Shown in pieces: positions 8,062-16,161 of a stretch of DNA of 18,594 nt. The notes beneath the pieces are model-generated. The model saw only the letters and a program-made list of their open reading frames with translations. It was not told where the DNA came from and ran no database searches. The position numbers and the translations under genes were made by a program. Source of the DNA: Scleroderma bovista (Eukaryota; Basidiomycota; Agaricomycetes; Boletales; Sclerodermataceae); contig JAYMGJ010000344.1 in assembly GCA_037178675.1 (NCBI GenBank), forward strand, positions 1-18,594, read 5' to 3'. Every line of letters begins with the position of its first letter. The first letter of the stretch is position 1.

Positions 8062-10536
8062 ATGGCTCCTCTAAGCCCCGTTTTTGACTGATCGCCTGCC
8101 CCAGAAACTACAGGAAATGGGGCTCCTGCTACCACCGGCCCTCGGAGGCACACTACTCCTATTAAGAAGAGCAGCCAGCTCGAGAGGCAGTTCTCGACTT
8201 TGACCCGTTATCGTGACCCTACACTGAGTGCTATCGGTCAGCAAATGACTGATTGCATAGTGGGTCCAATGCCTGTCCCCGATTTCCTGGGTACATTCCT
8301 TCCTACTTCACGTATCCCATGCTACCAACCAACAACTGAGGGCTTCCGCGTGGGAGCCTTCCGGACGTGCATTGATGCCAAAGATGAGCTGGGTATGTAT
8401 GGGCCATTTGTGAGTAGTCCCTCTGGTTAATCTCTCCGTCGTCTGATTCCGTCATACCGCTTAAGATCAAGGCCATAGAGCCTTTCGCCCAACACCTCCA
8501 CATTGTGGACTCACATGCAGAAGGAGACCTGGATAATGGATATACATTCACAATCAAACCCGACATCTCCATCTATCCCGGCACTGTCATACCTCGACCT
8601 ACAGGTTGTGATTCGAACCTAATCGAAATGCACATCGAGTTCAAGCGCTACACCTGGGATAATCCATTTTTCTCACCCAAAAACCCTGACCAAGAGGCCC
8701 AGCCGAACCAACCCTTTGTCGGATCCACCCAGAGCAAAATAAACACGTTAGGACAAATTGGAGCGTATACTGCGGCGCAGCTCGGTTCACAGTTTCGTAT
8801 GCATTGCTTCTCTGTATTCATTATGTATGACTTTGCGCGCATAATCCGATGGGATAGGGAAGGTGACATCGTCACGAAACCCATCTACTACGACACCGAC
8901 CCGGCACTCGTGGAATTCTTCTCTCGATTCTCGCAAGCGCCACCTGCCCTGCGTGGCATTGACACGACTGTGTCTCTCGCTCCCGCGAACAAAGCTGCCC
9001 TTGCAAGGGGCAAACTGAAGTTGTCTTCGGACATCACCATGTTCAAGACTAGTATCCCAGGAGGTGGAGGGAGCCTGACGATGATTATTTTTCCCCGCTG
9101 TGATGCCTCGCCTACCACTCCTGCTTGTCGCGGGACTCGTACATCCCGTGCATATGACCTTGCAGGGGACCGAGTCGTCTTTTTCAAAGACTCGCGGCGC
9201 ATCAAGGCCGATGACATCCTCCCCGAAGGTCAGATTTATGCAGAACTCAACGCTCAAAATGTTCCCCATGTACCTGTGTGTCTGGCGTACGGTGATGTGG
9301 CCTCTTTGCCTGAGCAACGCCTGCAAACATCTCGGTTCTCAACGGCTGATTGGGCTTGTCGACGATGACGACTAGCAATCACCGCTCATATCCATTCCCG
9401 ACATCTCCTAGACATTGTAGGACAAACCTTGTCTAACTTCTCTTGCACCCGTGAACTGGTGCAAGCTGTACATGATGCAGTCGTTGGTGAGTCAATCCAT
9501 GTCCTATGATAATATTACCAAAATGGATGACTCAATGCTGCCAATACCTAGCTCATAAAGGCGCGAATAAAGTGGGGTTCCTTCATCGGGACCTTAGTCC
9601 CGGCAACATCATAATTTTCGAGGGCTGTGGTTATCTGATCAACTGGGACATGGCGAAGCCCATCCGAGTAGTCACCCCTTGTCAGGTTACACGCACAGTA
9701 CGCGATACTTCTTTTCCGCTGTGGTTGTCGCTGACAAACTGTGGCAGGGTACCTGGCAATTCATGTCTGCACGCCTTGTTGAGAACAGGGGCGCAACGCA
9801 TACATTTCAGGACGATCTGGAGTCTTTGTTTTGGGTCTTACTATGGACAGTCCTCATGTATTGCCAATCGTCACTATCCATTGAGGCGCGCAGTGAGTTC
9901 ATTCGGCGAACTTTCGAGTTAGGAGGGCAAGAGAAACATAGCGTACTTCTGTCGCAGATCGTATTCAAGGGGACTTCTGACTTCCTGCCGCATACCCCAA
10001 CATCACATGACACTATATCCAATGACACTTCCACTACTTCATCTGATGGGCTAATATCTCCCAGCCTCCCATCAAATGACCCTGACGATCCTGCCGCCGA
10101 CTGCAACAGCAACAAGGAGCCCATCCTCTTCCCTAACCAGCTGTTGCTCCATCAGCTGCTGAAGGACTTGGCAGATCTGTTTTGGGCGCTCTACTGGGAA
10201 CCTTTGCCGACAGACAAGTGGGTCGTAGAGTATGCTACTGGTCTCAAAGAGGGTGACCCTATGCGAGACCACGTGGAAAAGCTCTCGGCATTTCATCACC
10301 AGCAATCCATCCACAGACTCCAAGACCACCAGTACGTTATTGACCGCTTAGCGTACTACTTGAAATTCGAGACTTGGTCCACGGACGACAAGGCTGTACC
10401 CCAAGAACTCACAGAAATGAAGTATGATGTCGCGGAAGGGGCGGATAAGGTGGTTGTCTTTCAGTCTAAGCATATATGTCAATTAGCGGAAGAGGTTGAA
10501 AGGGACCGTAAGAAGGCAAGGCTCGCCGATGACTAG
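8062..10536 (+). pseudogene. FunK1 fungal-type protein kinase, decaying copy
   Basis: Four exons join in frame: 8062-8409, 8466-9486, 9552-9697, 9748-10536. Introns are 56, 65 and 50 nt, all GT..AG. The conceptual product is about 767 codons, normal for FunK1. N-terminal motifs fit the family (RRHTTPIKKSSQLE, IVGPMPVPDFL, TLGQIGAYTAAQLGSQFR, ARIIRWDREG, FFSRFSQAPP..RGIDTTV). The lobe with HRDLSPGN (His468, Asp470) is followed by YLINWDMAKP, TRTGTWQFMSARLV and TFQDDLESLFWVLL. Two TGA codons interrupt it: codon 10 (8089-8091) and codon 417 (9366-9368, in the context CGA CGA TGA CGA). The metal-binding Asp of the usual LIDWD motif is Asn487 here (AAC). A C-terminal Ser/Thr/Asp-rich insert separates the last kinase helices. 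FunK1 kinases are expanded in Agaricomycetes; function mostly unknown. This copy is probably inactive. Confidence 0.88.
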
Positions 10537-11136
10537 GGCAGGTATCATATTGTCAGGATTTAATGCAACTGGAATGTAGCTCCTGAGTTCGTTTAATCAT
10601 CATATTCTTACCTTCTCCCCAACTGCCCATGCACAATGGCCCATAGCTTCAATTGGCACTGATACATTACAGCTAATATCAGCCAGAATGTTGAACATTA
10701 ATTCAAAGCCCTATGGAGATGCCACCATTGCCCCCCTCAGTCATATCAGCCCCCTTTGATCCTGTGTACCATCTCCTGGTCTACTCTTTAGAAGGCGGGT
10801 CAAGTATGCAACTATTAGCCATGAACCGAAGAGGGTGAAAGAAAACTCACCAAATACTGACTGATTTGAGCCATCAATATCTACAGGACCATCGAGATTG
10901 ATCCATAACCAATGGATCAAATCTGAGACTAAAAATGCATCAAGATTAGCGATTACGAGGTGGGAACTCATCTATCCATCAGATCCATCAGATCCACAAG
11001 CCGAGTTTATCTATGCCGTCCATGAAGGTCACCCACGAACCGTCGCTCACCACATCCAAAGCCCTAGTTACCCATGGTTAATTAATGTTACTTCAACCCC
11101 TCATATCAAGGTAAGGATCACGACCGCCATGCTCAC
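10537..11136. other. No supported gene; exon-like blocks on the minus strand
   Basis: The minus strand shows exon-like pieces with splice-like ends. One is SWVTFMDGIDKLG near 11010-11040. Another is DLIHWLWINLDGPVDIDG (about 10875-10930), followed by a GTGAGT donor. The first resembles the WFVSLVDDFGGG block at 15053-15104. The sequence CTAGTTACC..TTAATTAATGTTA (about 11060-11085) recurs near 14262-14288, so homology with the second direct repeat extends into this stretch. Confidence 0.4.
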
Positions 11137-11537
11137 CTTACCACCGCACTCCCAGCCCTGCGGTTCTCTCATTTTATTTCGCTTCCCAGGCCATCGGGAT
11201 TGATCCTTCCTGTTTCACGATACGTGAGAATGCCGCCATTGCAGTGTGCGCAAGACACCTACTGATTTGTAAACCGGTAACGTAACACTACATGAAAACG
11301 GGACCAACTTGAAATTGATGACGGGCACATAGGCCTGCTTCACGGTGATGGTATAGTTGACTTACAAGAACCACAGGGAGGAGGGGAGGTTATGAGGTAG
11401 AGGGTTGGGCGTGGGGTGACCTCAATGAACGAGGAGCACCACCTGGGAATCGATGATGGCTGTGTCGACCCGCTTCTCGGACATGTCGATCTCGAACTGG
11501 GGAACCTCTCAGAGTGCCGTTGGTTGCGCATTGAATA
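11137..11537. repeat. Direct repeat A (left of the H3-mimic gene)
   Basis: About 400 bp that recur in the same orientation at 14393-14867, with small differences only. It starts CTTACCACCGCACTCCCAGC and ends near GCATTGAAT. Compared with B it lacks 33 nt at a GATCC microhomology and 39 nt near 11477. On the minus strand it carries the same exon/intron-like blocks as B. Beyond 11537 the flanks differ completely. Confidence 0.9.
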
Positions 11538-11994
11538 GATGTAGAGGACAAACCTGCCACCCATGTTCTCAAAGACCATTCCCGACTGTGGGGAGCGGAA
11601 CCAACAATGGAGGCGAGGATCTTCTGTCACATCAGGAGTTGATGCTTGTAGAGTCTGAGGGCTGGTCATCGTCTGGTGGTGAGGTCGTTATCATCGACAC
11701 TGGAAGTGGTAGTACACTTGTGGTGGAGATGACAATGGTTCACATTGGTGGTGTCGTCATCGTCGTCGCATTGGCAGTGGTAGATGGAAAGTCGATCAGC
11801 TGGGAAGGCGTTAACGTCGCAGCGGCAACGCCAGGCGAAGAAGACTTATCTCGCATGCCAAATACGCCATACGAGACGCCAGAGACATCGCAGGAGCTGC
11901 GAGAGGTGCCAAGGGGGCTGCAATGGTGGACGTACACCACAGAAGAGCTCAGCCTCCAAAAATATTTGCAAAGAGTAGTTAATCACCTGGCACT
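11538..11994. other. No supported gene
   Basis: A long plus-strand frame (11453-12154) crosses here, but it begins inside repeat A and ends inside the ~40-bp unit cluster. It is rich in Gly/Val/Thr from GGTGGT and GTCGTC runs, and shows no domain. It is more likely chance than a gene. Confidence 0.45.
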
Positions 11995-12168
11995 GAAACG
12001 GGCGACAGATGTCAGCCAACAAATTCCAGTAGCCAAGAGACCCGACGGTCACCAGGAACAGGCAACAGACGTCAACCAACAGATTCCAGTAGCCAAGGAA
12101 CCTGACATAAATTCACCAGCTTTGCTGGAACGGGCGACAGATGTCTGCGAATGACTTCCAGCGAGCAA
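11995..12168 (+). repeat. Cluster L: three copies of a ~40-bp unit, opposite in orientation to 15446-15690
   Basis: Copies at about 11995-12036, 12056-12096 and 12127-12168 share GGCGACAGATGTC..CCAACA..TTCCAG. The reverse complement of the cluster at 15446-15690 shows the same unit. For example GGGCAACATACGTCTGCG there matches GGGCGACAGATGTCTGCG here. The two clusters therefore form a divergent inverted pair on either side of the H3-mimic gene. Confidence 0.65.
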
Positions 12169-12279
12169 TGGTTGCTTCGGAAGCCACCTATACTATTTGG
12201 TTTGCCGTTGCTTGTACTTGTGTATTCGTTTTACATAAGTTGCTTTATTTCAGGTTCTATAGCGGGTGACTTCCAGGCC

Positions 12280-13991
12280 ATGGCCAGAATCAAGCAGACA
12301 GCAGGAAGAGTATCTTCTGGGATTGCTCCGCGTGTACAATGTACCCGTGCTACCCGTTCCAATACCAGGAACGCCAGAGGCACGTCTGTGGAATCCAGTG
12401 GGTCACTTAGCTCGCTGACATCTGTCCCCTCGTCTCTGGCTCAGAGGCTCAATGGTACCTTGGAACTCGTGCACGCTGACTGGCAAACACTTGAAGAAGG
12501 GCCAACCAATAGAGTGTGTAACATACACTTCCATCGTCGCGTCTATACTAACAGGAACACGTGCAGTACTGTTATCTATGTCATGACGGCAGCAAGTTCT
12601 TATTTTGTTGTGTCTCAGAGTCCTGTCCGTGCGTGGTCTGCGACCATTGCCTAGGAGTCTCACAGCAACTCGCATCCAAAGTCTGTGCTGCAGACATTGA
12701 TTTCCTGTGTCCTGGTTGTCATGAGCTGAAGGGCCACGCTGCAAAGCACAAACTATCCCCTTATTTTGTGAGTCATCATTTATTTATTCTGAATCAAGTT
12801 GATATCAAGCCAAGGCATTCACACACATGGTACATGGGAAGGAAATTAGCGTGCTGGACAAACCCACCATTGTCGCAGGCATCTGCGAAAGGGCGTTGAA
12901 ATCGCAAGTCTGTGCGGACTCGACACTTATCCTCCATCTGGTTTGCGTAGGGATGGACACTTCCAGGTGTCTGCCTCTTCTTCTCAAGACAGCCCTTGAG
13001 GATTACCACAAGAAAGATGCGCTGGAGTACGTGCAAGAGATGTTTGACTTCGGAACAGATGTCAAGCTCGGTAGGTGGAAGGTGAGAAGGGAGATGCTGG
13101 GCACGAGGCTAGCTGCACGCAAGTTCCAGCGCAAATTAGTTTTCGTGACGGCCCACAGCGAGATCACCCACGGTGACCTGTTTGCAGGGAGGTGTGCACA
13201 AGGCCGCGATGTGTCAATGGAGGTCAAGGAGGTGCGTATGGAAACAGAATGCGAGACATTGCTCATCGGTTTTCAGTTCATGAAATGCCTGTTCGGACCA
13301 TCGCTTGAGAGGGTGGTGCATGGGTCCACCCTATTCATGCTGACCTGTGGGCCATTGGTGACTTTCCAGGTCTCGTTTCTGGCAATGAAACAGACAATCG
13401 CGCGGTATGTGACCTTTCTTTAAGTATTGGAGAATTTTATTGACAGTAACTGCAAGTCTCCAACCGGAATACACTATTGCATTTACCGCCCCGAACTTCC
13501 TGAGTGCCATGCTCAAAGTATTCATTGTGACGTATTGCGTCCAAGTCCTGATTCAAGGACATCCATTCAAGGAGGTTCTTCACGACCTCCTCGACGGTGC
13601 GCCGGAACTTCGCATGCACACCAACGTGGTACTGTTCTACATAAACTTGGTGACACCAAGGACAGTATCTCCCCAAGTCGCGGTTGGTCCTTCCATGGTC
13701 GGTTACCGATATTCTTGGTATCATAGTCATAGGCGACCATGGGGTACTGCTTTGCCCATGTCGTGCCCTCAATGCGGGGCCATTCGTCCTTGGTCAAGAT
13801 CGAAAGCTGACCCTAATGGTAATCATCCAAAGGCGCGGGTGTCAGGGTGCCAAGCCATCGGCTGTGATTCCGTTGTGCGTTCCAAGCCCTTACACGATGT
13901 TTACGAGATAGTTCGCGGTGACAAGACTTCGGGGTGGGTACGATACACAATCAGTGCAGCTGAGGTTCTTCAGTTTAAGTATTTGGTTTAA
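12280..13991 (+). CDS. Histone H3-tail-mimic protein with PHD-like finger, possible CHAT/caspase-like domain and zinc ribbon
   Basis: Five exons: 12280-12513, 12567-12767, 12815-13231, 13277-13404, 13457-13991. Introns are 53 (TACTAAC at 12546-12552), 47, 45 and 52 nt. About 504 residues, no stops. Residues 2-20 read ARIKQTAGRVSSGIAPRVQ against [20 protein letters not shown] of H3: R2, K4, Q5, T6, A7, G13, A15, P16, R17 and Q19 kept; K9, K14, K18 lost. A Ser/Arg/Thr linker follows. Residues 80-130 form a PHD-like cluster (C80, C83, C92, C93, C98, C100, C103, C106, C126, C129, H130). Residues 150-420 are alpha/beta, with VTAHSE (His259) and FMLTCG (Cys308) in the order of a caspase/CHAT dyad. 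A zinc ribbon follows (C430, C433, C458, C463) after HRRPWG. The fourth domain call is weak. The 45-nt intron 13232-13276 keeps frame and could be retained. An in-frame ATG at 12151 would add a hydrophobic segment; 12280 was chosen because it exposes the H3-like end. I recall similar orphan basidiomycete proteins but cannot verify them here. Confidence 0.8.
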
Positions 13992-14392
13992 ATTGGGTCG
14001 CTCTATTTTCAGTGATTTACGTGAAAACCTTATATGCTCTTCAGGTTACCGTTGCTATTATATTCTGAGATATGGCTTTGAAGATTCATTGACTATCAAT
14101 GTGACGCCTAATCACTGGTGTGTATAATGGTAACCACTACATTAAGTAACAGTCTGAAATGAAATGGCTAATAAAGAGTTATTGACTAATTCACACCTCT
14201 CACCATTGAAGGTTAGGATCACCGCAAATTGAGATCACCAGCTGTCTACCACACCAACCCCCTAGTTACCTATAGTTAATTAATGTTAACTCATTGTAAT
14301 CGGCCATGAGCAGCCTTGGTTGATGGATGGTAACCATAGATCCAGATGTTAATGCACCCCGATCAGGTAACATTGGCTGCAGCCTGGAAACA
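13992..14392. other. No supported gene
   Basis: AT-rich downstream region of the H3-mimic gene, with a short plus-strand frame to 14127 of no recognisable content. From about 14235 it shares scattered blocks with 11040-11100 (for example TTAATTAATGTTA). Confidence 0.45.
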
Positions 14393-14596
14393 CTTACCAC
14401 CGCACTCCCAGCCCTACGGTTCTCTCATTTTATTTCGCTTCCCAGGCCATCGGGATTGATCCACTGATCAGCAGAATGAAGGGATTTTGGGATCCTTCCT
14501 GTTTCATGATACGTGAGAATGCCGCCATTGCAGTGCACGCGAGACACCTACCAATTTGTGAACCGGTAATGTAACACTACATGAAAACGGGATCAA

Positions 14597-14654
14597 CTTG
14601 AAATCGATGACGGGCATGTAGGCCCGCTTCACAATGATGGTATAGTTGACTTAC
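14597..14654 (-). repeat. Intron-like 58-nt segment, copy y
   Basis: On the minus strand GTAAGTCAACTATACCATCA..AAG. It is 58 nt like its partner at 14734-14791 and agrees at about 42 of 58 positions by eye. Both start GTAAG and end AG. It could also be a repeated coding stretch (NYTI.., ..PVIDFK). Confidence 0.55.
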
Positions 14655-14733
14655 CAGAACCACAGGGGGGAGGGGAGGTTATGAGGTAGAGGGTTGGGCG
14701 TGGGGTGACCTCAAAATGAATGAGGAGCACCAC

Positions 14734-14791
14734 CTGGGAATTGATGATGGCTGCGTCGACCCGCTTCGGGGTGATGGTATGGTTGGCTTAC
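14734..14791 (-). repeat. Intron-like 58-nt segment, copy x
   Basis: On the minus strand GTAAGCCAACCATACCATCA..CCAG. Homologous over its full length to 14597-14654. In repeat A the 5' part of this segment, including the donor, is missing. Confidence 0.55.
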
Positions 14792-15160
14792 GTTAACGGG
14801 GCATGATCGGACATGTTGATCTCAAACTGGGGAACCTCTCGGAGTGCCGTTGGTTGTGCATTGAATGGAGTTGACTCACCGTCTGAGACTGTCCGAAGGC
14901 CAAGACGTGCGACAAGTATGCAATCGCGTCTCCATCATAAATAACCTTTGGTATGAATGCTTCGGATGGGGGATGGTTTTGCAAGCGTTCAGCTAAGCTG
15001 GCTGCAGAGTAAGCACAGCGTCAAGATCAGCAATAACGAAGTGACAACTTACCTACGCCGCCGCCAAAATCATCTACCAGACTCACAAACCACCCGCGCG
15101 AGGTCTGTGGATGTAGGCCTCAATGTGGTAGAATCCAATAAGGCGAGACCACTCACTGGA
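14734..15160 (-). pseudogene. Unidentified minus-strand gene relic with consistent splice frame
   Basis: Blocks on the minus strand: an exon ending ..LNYGYP at 15157, intron 15156-15105 (GTGAGT..CACAG), exon 15104-15053 (TSRGWFVSLVDDFGGGV), intron 15052-15002 (GTAAG..CTGCAG), exon 15001-14880 (ASLAERLQNHPPSEAFIPK..YLSHVLAFGQSQT), intron 14879-14836, then VPQFEINMSDHAPLT. Phases agree across these joins, so this was a real gene. Downstream in repeat B the frame is lost. I do not recognise the family. Part of it is duplicated as repeat A. Confidence 0.45.
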
Positions 15161-15445
15161 TATCCGTAGTTCAGAGGTCTGTCTGAGTGTGAGCAAATGC
15201 AATTGCATTGTTTGGAAAAGCAAGATTTTTGAGCATGGCCGGGAATGGAACGGTGAAATTCGGATTTTTCGCTATGCCGCCTGTAGGTCTGGGGAGTCCA
15301 AATATGAAGGAATTAAGAGGGTAGCTGCAGGAGATCTTTCAATTCTCGGCAACTTTCAATTTTTTCTCTCACGGCAAACCCCGACTACAGAGATCACGTG
15401 AGGACAACGCTGCTTAGAGCGAGCAGGCCCCAATCAACTCCTGAT
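15161..15445. other. No supported gene
   Basis: A plus-strand frame of 70 codons at 15189-15401, followed by a GTGAGG donor-like site and a CTGAC..GCAG acceptor-like site, suggests a possible small exon. Its product is not recognisable. Confidence 0.35.
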
Positions 15446-15690
15446 AAGCTCACTGACATTTGTGCGCAGACGTATGTTGCCCTTCTCAGTACCAAGAAGC
15501 TGGCATTTTCCATCCGATGGACTCATTGGTAGACAGATGTTGTCCGTTTCACGAGTAGGTGGCCAGTAAGCAGGCGTTGTCGTCCCTCCCAGTCCCTGAT
15601 CAACTCACTGACATTTATTGGCAGACGTGTGTGACCCGTTTTTCCGAGCAGACAGCATTTCCATTTGATTGACATTTGTTGGTAGACGGA
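15446..15690 (-). repeat. Cluster R: four diverged copies of a ~40-bp unit, inverted relative to 11995-12168
   Basis: Copies centre at about 15450-15480, 15521-15550, 15604-15640 and 15664-15690. On the plus strand each reads like CTCACTGACATTTGTTGGCAGACG, spaced 60-85 bp. Each copy also looks like an intron 3' end (CTGAC branch site, then CAG or TAG before ACG). Their reverse complement matches the units at 11995-12168. Confidence 0.65.
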
Positions 15691-16161
15691 ACTTCAGGTC
15701 GATGGCGGATCCTGACCAAGGGACATGCAGAGCATCAGCGCACAAGATCCTTGTTTAACGTACCTTCCATCCTAGATCCTGATGGAGAACCCCATCATAT
15801 CAGCGCGTGCCTCTGGATCCTTCCGTCGATTGTCTGGTTGGGTTTCTGTAATGATGCCCGTAAGATCATCGACAAAGATCCTTCATTTCACCACTTCTGG
15901 GAGGAATGATTGGGTTCACGAAGCATCGTCAACATCAGATTTCACAAACATGTCATTTCATTGTGGATTCTCAACTACTCCATTCAAAGTGTGTTTATCT
16001 TTGCATACCCAACCTCATATTAATTTAACCAAGTCGTTCCATGATTCCCTTTGTTGAGCTCCCCGCCTGAAGTCAGACAGAGGTGCTCAAATCATCTTTG
16101 TTCCCTGTCTTCCACTCAATTTTTAATTCACCTTTCAGACAATTTTGCTACGTTGCTTGAG
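15691..16161. other. No supported gene; leader region of the downstream gene
   Basis: Short unremarkable frames up to 15909 and 16057. The last 150 bases are pyrimidine-rich with a CTTTCAG acceptor-like site before the ATG at 16162, as in fungal 5' leaders. Confidence 0.4.

Larger units (their letters stand above)
14393..14867. repeat. Direct repeat B (right of the H3-mimic gene)
   Basis: Same orientation as 11137-11537, 475 bp. Two extra pieces relative to A explain the length: 14463-14495 (bounded by GATCC on both sides) and 14768-14806. B flows into minus-strand exons at its right end, whereas A is cut off there, so B looks like the parent copy and A a partial duplicate. Confidence 0.9.

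Noticed and set aside
8605..8625. GATTCGAACC, like the reverse of a tRNA B box
   Set aside because: It lies within the kinase coding frame and no A box or cloverleaf can be drawn around it.
11453..12154. 233-codon plus-strand open frame
   Set aside because: It starts inside direct repeat A and ends inside the ~40-bp unit cluster; its composition follows simple-sequence runs and no motif is visible.
12151..12279. Upstream in-frame ATG giving the H3-mimic protein a hydrophobic N-terminal segment
   Set aside because: It would bury the H3-like motif inside the chain. The match starts exactly at the Met at 12280, as in histone H3. Kept only as an alternative start.
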